From assembly GCF_029873635.1 (NCBI RefSeq), contig NC_080420.1:33378231-33442230 (forward strand): a DNA stretch of 64,000 nt, written 5' to 3'. The position numbers and the translations under genes are program-made. Shown here piece by piece: positions 31,396-42,490 of the stretch. Within the stretch, counting starts at the first letter, position 1. Each line of letters starts with the position of its first letter. Below the pieces are notes generated by a model. The model was not told the DNA's origin and ran no database searches. It worked only from the letters and a program-made list of their open reading frames with translations. The DNA comes from Malania oleifera. Its lineage: Eukaryota; Streptophyta; Magnoliopsida; Santalales; Ximeniaceae.

Positions 31396-33109
31396 TGCCA
31401 AAATTTGCTGAATAATAACAGAAAAATGAGAAAATGTTGGTCCTGTAATTTTGGTAAGTTGGGATATCTTTTGAAAATGAGGTTAATACAAGATTCGGTG
31501 TGGATTCTAAACATGATTTCTTTTTTCATTTGAATGAGTCAATTTAAGACTGCCACTTTCATTCACAAAATGAACTTTTGCCTTAAAATTCCATGGTACT
31601 AATCTGGTTTGCTGTAATTACTTGTAGCATTTACTAACACACTTTTAATTCCTTTTAGGTGATGAACTGTCAAACTACGAAAAGTTGCAATAATTTTCTT
31701 AAATTCTTAAGGAAACCAAAAAAAAGAAAAATTATGTGCTATTTTGTGGACTTATTTTTATGCTTAAAATCAAGTGAGGTAAGATAAGGGCTAAATGCAA
31801 CGGTTAGAAGCAATACAGAAAGAAAACAGAACTTAGAGCTGGTCAAAGATCCTAGTCAAAGATTAGAGTAAGGTATTGGTTAGGAGGTGAAAATTGAAGT
31901 TGGAAATGGTTTATTGAAAGAAGATTAAGTACAGGTTTTTATGACTGTGCGAGGTCTTATTAGTAATGGTATTGCCATTACCATTAAGAATGTCCCTTCT
32001 TGGACTATATATGCTCTCTATGTTAGGAAGCAATGTGTCTAATTTTTTTTCTTAATCATCATACCATGAATATACATGGCAATTGAAATTTAGGAAACAA
32101 GCTTTAGTCATTTTGCATTCTCTCCAAAATGCTGCACTATTCTCAGCAGTATTTTTCGTAATTCCAGACTCTTTGCAGTCGACAACTTCTACCTTAATGC
32201 TGTTAGAATGGTTAATAATGCTTTAATGGTTAGAAAACTCACCCAAACTAAATTTGAGCAGAGATTGAGACATCATGTGACCAGCCTACATCACATCACT
32301 GATTTTTTATTTTTATGTTTTTTGATTTAGCCTCAGCAGAAAATCTGCCATGAGATCGACACTGGTTGAGCATTAGAAAAATAATAGAATAAAATTGAAA
32401 AATTAGACAGGAGTAGAGGAGTTTAGTCACCACTATGAAATATTTGATGGTTTTAGTTTGATAAAAAAAACAATATTGTTCTGATTTATTTTTAAATAAG
32501 TAGAAAACATGCTATTCTGCATGCAGTTTTCTTGTTTTGTCAAATGTAGGACATTTTATTTTATATAATGACTAACACTACCATTTTGTTTTTTTGTTTT
32601 TTTATTTTTTCATTACAATTAAAAGTCTCCTCACGTCATAATGCTCATATATATTGTATATTACTTAAAATAGTGGTAACAAGTGGTCCATACTTCTTTT
32701 TTTTTAAAGTTCCTCAAACTTGAAGAGATTGATTCCCCAAAATATCTTATATGCACAGTTGAAGGTTTTTAAGTAAAAAAAAAAAAAAAGTTTCCTTGTT
32801 TTAAGTTTTAAAGAAGGGAGAAGAAGGCATCCTTGACCACCACTAAATTTTCTGAAAAATAATATAACAAGGTTACATTAACTTCATAGCAGACATATGC
32901 TGTGTCCTATGGTTATGAAATAAAACTAAAACCAAGACAATGAGAAATTTCGAAATAATCTTCATTTTCCACTCTTGTGAATAAAACAAAAAACAGTGCA
33001 CCAGGGTCACTGTAATATATAATATTTGGTCAAGCAGCATCAAACTTGAGATAGAGAGAGAGAGAGAAAGTTAGGATCTGTATAATTTTGGAAATTTAAG
33101 AGAGAGATG
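31396..33109. other. Intergenic and 3' flank of the U-box gene
   Basis: AT-rich, no gene recognised. A (GA)n tract lies at 33052-33066, just past the U-box stop codon, probably within its 3' UTR. Confidence 0.5.
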
Positions 33110-36100
33110 TTAAGAGGTATATGTATAGGTGGAAGTGAAGTTGGGAATATTGTTTAAATGCTTCAAAATCTTCTCAGCCATCTGTTTCATGTTACCATGA
33201 CCATGGTGGAAGGCACTCACCAACGTAGCAGGCAACAACTTGTCCTGGGATATATCCGAAGCTGACTTTTCCCCACCTTTCATTAAGAATCTTTCAATCA
33301 CCCAGAACGATTTTGCCTGCAAATTTTCTTGCCTGTGCTCCCTCAATACATGAAGAACATGCTGTATGGCATTCACACTGCTCAACATGTTCACACTTAT
33401 GTCCACATCAACTTTGTCATCGAGCAGAGTACATATTGCAGACAATGCAGCTTCAACCACCTCAACATTCTCATGACTCAAACAAGTCAAGAGCCTCTCA
33501 ACTGCCTTTGCTTCAAACAAACAGAAGGTGATTTGGGCAGAACAAACACCTCGATGAACTGGGCAAACTTGTATTTTCCTGTCTTTTGATGAACCAGTAG
33601 TTAAACATTTGGGTAAGTAGAACAATTTCATGAACTTGGATCTTCTGATCTGAGGTTGTTTTGATAGGTTCGTTGATTCTGATGAGAGGTTCTCCAACCC
33701 AATTGCTGATAACCTCTGGACCTCATCGCTCGATGTTTTCATCAGCAATTCTGTGAATATTGATGTGAAATTGTAGTTGCTAGCTAGAAATAACATTTGG
33801 GGTTCATATAGGGTAGTTGTGAACCTAACTAGAACACCCACTAAGCCCTCTAAGCAAGCACTAGCATGCCTGCTGCCACTTCTTTGCATTTGGTTGATTG
33901 ATTGTAGGATTATTGGGACTGTATTCTTGCTGAGAAGAGCTAGATTGAGTGTTAGATTTTGATGGGGAAGTTTTGCCAGAAGAGTTGCTGAAAGTGCCTG
34001 TTTCTCTGTGATTTGCGTTGTCTCTATCGGGCTCTGGATCAGGCTCTCAGGTTGGCCTCTGGTTTTGCAAAGTTTGTCTGCCAGTGTGTGGCCCATGTAA
34101 GGCGAAAGCGTGATTAATAGTTTGATAGCGGCAACTCCAAGTTCTTCATATGGGTTATTGATGAGCTCAATTATGCTGTAGCTTGCTTCAGTTTCTTTGA
34201 TTAGTGAGACTATGGCGGCTGTTGATTTCTGGAACTTCGTCTGGCTTAGAAGAATTCTGATGAGGCTGATGTTGAGCTCATCTGGGGTAGAACTCTTGAT
34301 CATGTGGATGATGTTGTATAAAAAGTAATCTGAGGACAATGTGTGGCCATGAGTGTTGATTTTGAGGGTCTCAAGATTAAGCCCAGACTCGACTATATTT
34401 GCAAGAATGATAGCAGCTTCTTTCTTTGAGTTCATTGGTTCATTGTAAATTATCCGTGTGAACATCTCATCAATCATAACTTGTACAATTCCGGCTTCTA
34501 CCAGTGTTTTGGCACTTGTGTGGTAAGACGAAATTTGGATTAGAGCTTTAAATGCTGCCCTCCTTGTCAGAGTGTTTCCACTTTGCACCATTTTTATCAG
34601 AGCAGGAGAAGCCTTTTCAGCCACATAGATTTTGCTGTCACGTCCTAGAACAATTTCCCCGAGGTAGCTTCCCATCTCCATTTTTGTCTCCTCACAACCT
34701 GTCATCAATTAATCTACTTGTTAGTTTTTTGCAACAATCACGGTTGTGGCCAGAGGGAATTCACATGATTTGCTAGACACATGCTGCTTAACTGAGCTGG
34801 TTGTGGTGCATTATCTGGTTACTGGAATGAATAATTGGCTATTTCTACTACTTTTTTCTAATTACTTTTGTTCCCATTGAGTGGAGTTCAGTAACCAAGA
34901 ATCCATGTTTCTTTGTGATAATTTTAAATGCAACTGTTGGAAGTTGGATTAAGGAAGAAATTTACAATGATTGTGATGTGAGAGTGAACGGCAAAGAAAT
35001 TCTCAGAATTACCTTCAATTAGATGATTTAACAGGGGTTCCAAAAACCCATTTTCTGCCATGCATTTGATGTTGTTAGGAGATCTTTCCAAGTTCCTTAA
35101 GGTCTCACCAGCTTTTTCTGAAGCAAAGGTATCGACAGATTGGTTGTATTTAGTTATGATCAGCATCAGAATCCCTCCAGAAGCAGATCCAATTTTCTCA
35201 CAGAGAGATTTGGATCTTGAAAGCTCAAGCAAAAGTAGCAAAGATGCATGCTTTATAGGTTGTTGATTACTCGAGAGCATCTTGATTATAGTCGAAATGT
35301 CCATTACCATGCCAATCATTTCCTGCAGATATTCAACCACCAAATTGTACAATATGTAAAGCAAAACAATTTCCAATTTTCAGTAATTCATACTATACGC
35401 CAGTTCATACATGTTATGGCTTGATATACATTGTTGGCCCACAACCCAACAACTTAGGCTTTTAGGTAAAGTGGTAATCTAAATAGTATCAGAGCCATGG
35501 TTGCCAGGAGGTCTTGGGTTGTAGTCTTGTTGCCCGCATTTAATATAAGTTTTTTATTTTTATTTTTAATTTTGGAAAATAAAGCAGGAAAAGAATTTAT
35601 TATGCTTCCAAATTCCAAAACATGTGGGAGTTCTTTACCTAATGACAATACAATGCCTGGTGTTATATGTATATATGAATGCATGTGTATTGAGCTCAGG
35701 GTATATGAGAGTTAAACCTTGCCATCATCATCATCCTCTGCCAAGAGTTGTAACAATTCGAGTGTCGCACATCTAACTTTGCTGTCCTTGTACTCCAGTA
35801 AGGTAACAAGCAAAGGTATTATTCCAACATTGCGAATCTGTACCTTATTGTATGATGTCCTTTGGCATATATTTTGCAGATCTTTTAGTGCTTCAAGTAC
35901 CATACTTTCTGAACTGCCTAACGACAAAGCTGCCCGTGCAGCCTTTATCCTTGTTGTTTCATTTCTTTCCTCCCATTCCTCTATTGTGGTCTTCAGAGCT
36001 ATATTGGTCCTCATAATTCTACTCATCAGCTTCTGCCCTGTGGTTGGGCAAAAAATTTCCTTTGAGTTCTTGAACTTTTCAAACCACTCAATAATAGCCT

Positions 36101-37756
36101 TCCTTTCATAGGTCATTCCACTTTCTATGGTAACTGGATCTTCCATTATCCTCTTTGTCAGTGGACAGAAGAATGATTTATAAAGAGGCTCCGTGCACTG
36201 AGCCAGCTGAGGCAAAGTTACTAGGGGGCCATTGTTCGTGCTTCCATGGTTCCTTTGCGGGCAACCATAACTCATGGTTTTAGGGAATTCAATCACTTGC
36301 AAATTTGACATATCCAACTGTGGATTCTCTGTGGAAACTTCAAAATTGATGGAATATAGATCTGTTTCTATTGCTTCTGGTTCTTGGCGTGATTGCTCTT
36401 CCCAAGACAATGTCTGTGGTTCCAGCTCAGTTACTTGAGTTTGGCTGACTGAAAAATGAGCATTTTGCATCTCTTTTGAGATAGAACGGATTGCAACTTC
36501 TGCATATTCTTGGTCCCTAGATGCTGCTGATGGCACCAATGCCAACCTCTCCCCCATGCATCTTATCACCCCCTCAAGCTGTTCAATAATGTTTCGTAAT
36601 TTAGGACCTGGAATGATACAAATTCCTTTTTGGCATTTCTCCACAAGATCCTTGGCCAAGTCAATGCTTTCAGATAAAGACTGTAGAATCTCCATTGTAT
36701 CAGCTGTGGTATTCTCAGTTGCCTGCAATTCCTTAATTGCCGGACAGGCCCGGTAAAAGTAGCATCCAATGTCCATAAAAATTTCCTGTTCTATATCCAT
36801 GCAGGCAACAAATTCTATGATTTCAGAAATAGATACCAACAGGCATTCAGCCAGTGTCTCAATTGGAGTTGCATCCTCCTTGATCTGAAGAAAACAATGC
36901 CACACATTCCAGCCATCAAATGGGATAACTCTCAGTACTATACAACTTCAGAGTAAAATAGCAGGATCTTGTACCAAGAAGTAAAATAGCGTAACCTTGT
37001 ACCGCAAGGTTACGCATTTTTGTGTTTCTTTCAACTCAAAATAAAAAATGAGAAGTAGAATTTCTAATAATGTTTTGTTTCTTGCACTAGTTATTACTCA
37101 GAAAATACAGAAACTATCTATGTTCATGAAATCTTGAGTGCTTTTAACTAAACAGAAAGAGAAGGTAACTAGATTAAGAATCTAAAAGGTGATAACAATC
37201 TGGCAATTCCATTAATCTAATAAGCGGTATTTGATATTTATCAATTACTTTTTTTTTTTTCACTTGTTCAAATGTGTTGGATGCAGCTTTCTCTGAAAAA
37301 CAATTCTTACATTGTGTATGAAGCCTAGAAGTCGTAGTCCATGTTTTAAGATGCTTGGAGCTATACTTCATTTACCCACTTGCAATCCTTGATGAATTTT
37401 TCTGTGTCTTACACACTTCTTTCAACGAAGGATGACAAAACTTCTTCTGATTTCTCTGAAGTCTTTCATTTTCCTTTGTGATGATGCAGTGTAGAACTAC
37501 TATATCTACTGTTATAATAATATCAAATCCATCAAATAAGAAAATTTTTGCTTTAATGAGTATAAGAACAAATTTTGGGGATTTAAGAGCTGGACTGTTG
37601 GCAACACTTTCTGAAATAAGCTTGGTTTATCCCAGAAGTTTGTCAAAAGCGTGATCAATTAGGACTCTGGACCTTATACAAGCAGGAAAAGATATTCAAG
37701 AAATAGAAACAAGAACAGGCTTATACCAGCATCCAGTCAGAGCCACTGCTTGTCAT
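33110..37756 (-). CDS. PUB42: U-box/ARM-repeat E3 ubiquitin ligase (PUB42 type), four exons
   Basis: Minus-strand exons: 37756-37727 (tentative), 36884-35718, 35322-35013, 34698-33110. Supporting splice sites are CTTCAG/AT at 36885, AAG/GTTTAA at 35717, CTGCAG/GA at 35323, GAAG/GTAATT at 35012 and GACAG/GT at 34699. Phases agree and give about 1031 aa. Order: an N-terminal U-box-associated helical region (ISEIIEFVACMDIEQEIF), a U-box at about 35967-36185 (FFCPLTKRIMEDPVTIESG, then FCPTTGQKL), then ARM repeats to the end (MKQMAEKILKHLNNIPNF). The U-box recruits an E2 and the ARM repeats bind substrate. Resemblance is to the PUB42-44 group (PUB44 is SAUL1). Linkage to the At1g68930-type PPR gene favours PUB42. 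The first exon is the weak point. Confidence 0.87.
35411..35560 (+). mobile_element. TRIM fragment in a U-box gene intron
   Basis: TGTTATGGCTTGATATACATT at 35411 begins a repeat of about 75 bp that matches the TRIMs at 20469 and 21794. An altered primer-binding site (TAGTATCAGAGC near 35485) and internal sequence follow. The second terminal repeat is missing. It lies in the intron 35323-35717, antisense to the gene. Confidence 0.65.
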
Positions 37757-39135
37757 GACCTCCCTGGTGTGAGAGCCTGACCTTGCAAACCCAGAAATGC
37801 TTGCTCACTCTACTTGAAGGCATTTTAAAGCACAGGGATAGTTTGTCATTGATCGCTCCCTCCTTACTGCCTCATAAATTATAACCCTGCTGGAAATGAA
37901 TTCCTTTGCTTGAGTGCCATGGTTTTATATTTCTGACTTTCCGGTTTGTACCTTTGACAAGGTAAGCAGGCATTGATTGAGTCAGCCCTCGTAAAAATGA
38001 GCCTTTTACAATTGTATTTTGGTGTAACACAAGTTGTCCTTGTGTTTTTTTTGAGGTTTACTGGAAAGGGTCAGAACCTAAGGTGCAGACTGCTGATGTC
38101 ATGCTGAAGTTTTTGCACACATGTAGGGTGCAGTTTTATAAACTAAACCCTTGTTGCAGATATTACTCTTTGCAACTGTGATAATGATTATGCTCCCTAA
38201 TGAGGGAGAAGAAATGGTGAAAGACATGCAGTTAGCAGAATTCCTATAAACACCTATAAACACCAGCAAATCTGATAGCTTCTTGGACTACATTTCTGAA
38301 TTATGGCCACACATTTATTCAAGTTCTTTGCTCTTCTTTTCCCTTATCGAACCCCCAAACGGCACCAGGGAGGCTGAATTACCAAAAACCTGAAATTTAG
38401 CACTCTCATGGGCTTATATTTTGCAGTTGCAGACACACTAATTTGGTCACTGGAGAATAGCTTCATCAATTGGCTATTAATTGATACAGAATTGACCTGA
38501 AAAGTGTTGACTTGGTAAGAGGGATAGACATGGGGTTGGTTGGAGAGTTGCGTCTACTTGCAATGCTAAGCATAGTTTGCCATTAATTATTCGATCACGT
38601 ATCACATCAAGCACAACCAGCCAATATTATACAGCCACGGAAATTGTTTCTCAATCATTCTTTGAATTATTTGTCAGTTCTTTAGTCAGCAAAAAAATTA
38701 GCTAGATTGAATTAATGTTGGTGAGCAGTTACTGCACCTGCTCTCAAACGTGATAGGGAGGACCCATTTTATAAATTTCTAGACCTGTAATGGAAGTTGT
38801 AATTCGACGAAGCATTTGGAGTCTGCCTATTGAATTTTTGCTCCAAGCCTTCAATACAACATGCAAAGCAGACCCACATAAGAATATTGTGCCGAAAGGA
38901 TTTATTATACCTAAATAATAGGTGCACAAATTTATTAAGTTGGATGACCTGACCAATTAATATATTTAGCAACTAATTATATCTATTTTTATTTTTAATT
39001 ATTTGGGAGAATTTAAAATCATTAATTAAAAATCTTCCTAAATTTAGAGATATAATTGATTGTCTTATCGCAACGTTCCAGACGAAGGGCTCGGAATGGT
39101 AAGGAATAATATTATAATTTTGATGAAGTCGCCAC
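37757..39135. other. Upstream region of the U-box gene
   Basis: No coding sequence seen. The promoter and any 5' UTR exon of the U-box gene should be here. At the right end (about 38960-39135) the sequence becomes the internal side of a Tat/Ogre primer-binding site, read on the minus strand as GTGGCGACTTC. Confidence 0.45.
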
Positions 39136-41220
39136 TGTAAGCTTTGGTGTATTCCCAAGAGAGGAGGTGAATTGAAATTTAAAAATTTATCACATAAGTT
39201 AAACTAATCTAGCAATAGTACATTCACAACCTAGGGTGTGTCTATGCAATTCCAAATGCGCAAATAAATACAATGTGCGGAAATTAAAATCATGCGCAAC
39301 ATTCACCAATTATAACATTCATGTGCGGTAAATATAAAGTGTAGAAATATAAACAAGGCACACGATATGTTATCGGGGTTCGGCTAACTGTGCCTACATC
39401 CCTGCCTCTAGCTTGCAAGACTGAGGATTCCACTAATACTCACTTAAAGGGTGGAGTGACACCGATTACAATTAGGTCAATTAGCACAGGGCTGACCTCA
39501 ACCTTTACAAACTCTCCTTGCGGGACGGAGAAGGCCCTAGGTCAAATTCACAGGGCTGACCCCAACCTGATCCTTCCGAGTTAGATCAAACCCCCTCAGG
39601 CCACGCTTGGAAATACAACAGTATTTATCACAAAATAATTGGTATAGTGATTATGCTTTCATGTAAAGCAGATATGTACCCAATACGCGTAATTACATAC
39701 ACAAACAATGTAAGTAAATGTAAGCTCAGTGATGTGTATTTTTGTGCAAGTTACACTCAACAAGATATGATTGCTAATATGTTCAAGAGTGTTCTAAACA
39801 AGCTATTTCTTTGAAACAGTACATATCAAATTTCAATAATAAACCATGGTTTCAGAGATGCTGCAAATATTCAAAACAACTCAAAATATTTTCTTCAATG
39901 TAATATGCTCAAGAATTGCTTGAAAGAATAATATAGCTTGTTAAAAAATATTTTGCATAACAAAATCAAGTTATAGGAATCTTTGCAATGACAATGCAAA
40001 GATCCTTAAGCTACTAGGTTTTTCCCAACACAAGATTTATTAAATGAAATCTGTGGGAAAACCTTGCTTAACTCTCCAAAATCAATATTAATCAACCGAG
40101 TAAAGCAATGGGAGTATGAGCAATACTAAACAATAAATAAACACTCATAAAGTAAGATTTCTTAAGGAAATGAAGGTGTTTGAGTGTTATGGGGTTGGAA
40201 TGAACAATAGGGTTTAGGAAATTTGAGAGAGTCTTTGGCTAATCCTATTTGCTAATAATCACTAATTTTTGCAAATGAACCCCTATTTATAGACAAGGTT
40301 AAAAATATAACCATTTGGGACATGTTGGGTATTATTAGAAAGATTCAAAATGTTTAAACACCATTAACCCCACATAACCCAATTTTACCACGGTTTAAAT
40401 AATTTTTAACCCATCGAGGTTCGGGTGGCTGAACCGAGGTTCGGTCGCCCGAACAGACACAGTAATAAAATTAATTTAAATGAGTACAGTCGCCCATGTC
40501 TTGGTTCGGCAGCCTGAATCAAAATCAGTAGCATTTGTTCGTAGGTTTGGGTGCCCGGTCCTAGGTTCAGTTAACCGAACTAACAAGTTTGATCGCCCGA
40601 GGCCTTTTTGAACACGAAGGTTTGGGTGCCCGAGTTGGTGAAAAGCACTCTGACATTGGTTCGGTTGCCCGAGGGAGATACGTTCATTATAGGTTCTGTC
40701 GCCCAAAAACCTGGTCAAACTGCTGACCTTCCAACAGTTCGGGCGCCCGAAGAGTTTTGAACTCCTGGGGTTTGGTCGCCCGACCTCTCATATATTTGCC
40801 TATTATGTTCAATTTAATTTCAATATGATCCCCTGATTGAGCAAGTGATTATGGGGACTTTTTTTTTGTGCAAGTGCTAAGACTTAGGGTCTTTTCAAGT
40901 ACGCCCAAAAACCTGGCGTCGGTCGACCGAAGGGTGCTCTAAAGTCATTCGGTCTCTATGGTCAATCTATGGCATTTCCAAACTTACAAAAACCTACATG
41001 CATGAAATGCAGAGATTATTACAGACTATATCCTAATTACTATTACAAACCCAAATAATATAAATTACAACAAGAAGATAGTCTTCAGAGTCTTTAGTCT
41101 TCAAGCTTTCACGTGCCATCAAATGATCAAGCTAATATGAACCTGCACACAAACTTGATAGACATTAAATACCAGAGTGTTTGTCATAATCAAAACAGGG
41201 TATGATCTATCAGGTCAACA
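39136..41220 (-). mobile_element. Solo LTR C (SIRE-like copia family)
   Basis: 2085 bp, TGTAAGC start and GGTCAACA end, flanked by GCCAC (39131-39135) and ACCAC (41221-41225). TATTTATA at 40284-40291 gives a minus-strand TATAAATA. The MSA position holds a degenerate TAACCATTTGGG (40308-40319). About a dozen palindromes of the TTCGGKCGCCCGAA type fill 40410-40935. The insertion hit the primer-binding site of a Tat/Ogre element. Confidence 0.85.
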
Positions 41221-42036
41221 ACCACTAACCTATTATTTACCTAGGTACGATTAGGACACCTAATTACTACTTATTTGATTGGTCATTAGACTAATTCTAG
41301 GACAAGGAACTAGTGGTCTTGATCTGTTTTTACCAGATTTGGGATTAGGAGCTAAGTTATGCAAGGGAAATGTATCAACACCCCTTACACACCCGTTCTA
41401 CGAACGATACCTAATTAATTATAAACTATCCCTAAATTAAATTTAATAATCTTTAATTAGCTCCTTTTAAAATAAAGTGAACAAAGGAATAAATAAGAAG
41501 TTAAAGGGGGAATAGAAATTGAAGTGTGATTTAGAAATGTCTAATAAAACCTCAAAACGAGGGGGTCTTGTTAGATAAACCTCCCTTAGAGTTAACACAA
41601 GTAAGGTATGAAATATCCCTTTTGCCCTTTTTTAAATTATTGGGATGCACCCAAGCGAAAATCAGGAAAAAGTGTCAAGTTTTGAGTAAAAGTGTCTTTT
41701 AAAATATCCTCAAATTTGTTTCAAAATTTATAAACAATTTTTGAGATTTTTCAATTTTTTTAAAAAAAATTTCAAGATTTTTAAAGACTTTTTCTCCTTT
41801 ATTTTGACTCAAAACAACTATATATATAAATTTTCTGACTTCCAAAAATTTTTTCATAATTTTTTTTCCTATTTTTCCATATTTTTCTATAATTTTCCCC
41901 ATTTAAAAAAATAAAAATCTAATTAAAAATAATAAATAAAAAAATTAAAAATAAAATAAAAAGAACGGTTTAAAAAAATCTAGACCTGTTTAAGCCTAGT
42001 TGACTTGGTGGGCCATATGTCCACCCACAGTGGGGA

Positions 42037-42372
42037 CACGTGGTTGCACTTTTTTTTTTTTAATATATTATAGTGTAGGGTGACGTTAGCATGATGTCAC
42101 CTACCATATGATAGCCTCCAATAATTTTTTTTTTAAAAAAATTAGCTGTAGTAGGGTGACGTTAGCATGATGTCACTTGCCACGTGTCACCGCTTGATTG
42201 GTTTTGAAATTTTGATCAAGATTACTGATGTGGCAGCAATCCGATTGTCTAGAGAAAACACAAATTGAACAGATAGGATTACTTCATGTTGCCACAAAAT
42301 ACTTGGACCATGTTGTGACACGTGTCATCATTCGTGTGGTGACAGGTGTCCCACTAACCCTAGGTATAAAAA
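42037..42372 (+). promoter_or_regulatory. Plus-strand promoter-like block with three G-boxes
   Basis: CACGTG occurs at 42037-42042, 42181-42186 and 42319-42324, the last two as ABRE-like ACGTGTC. A 25-bp direct repeat with TGACGT is at 42076-42100 and 42152-42176. TATAAAAA follows at 42365-42372, then a CT-rich leader. It points against the inferred sense of the surrounding LTR. Function is inference. Confidence 0.45.
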
Positions 42373-42421
42373 CACCCCATTTTTTTTCTTTTTTCTCTCC
42401 ATTTCTCCCATTTGCTTTCTT

Positions 42422-42425
<4 letters not shown>

Positions 42426-42488
<63 letters not shown>
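42426..42488. repeat. (CT)n microsatellite
   Basis: About 62 bases of uninterrupted CT. Repetitive Ser-Leu and Arg-Glu frames across it are not genes. Confidence 0.97.

Positions 42489-42490
<2 letters not shown>

Noticed and set aside
32000-33000. Possible tRNA or small-RNA genes in intergenic DNA
   Set aside because: I found no cloverleaf with A and B boxes and no strong fold-back that I could support by eye.
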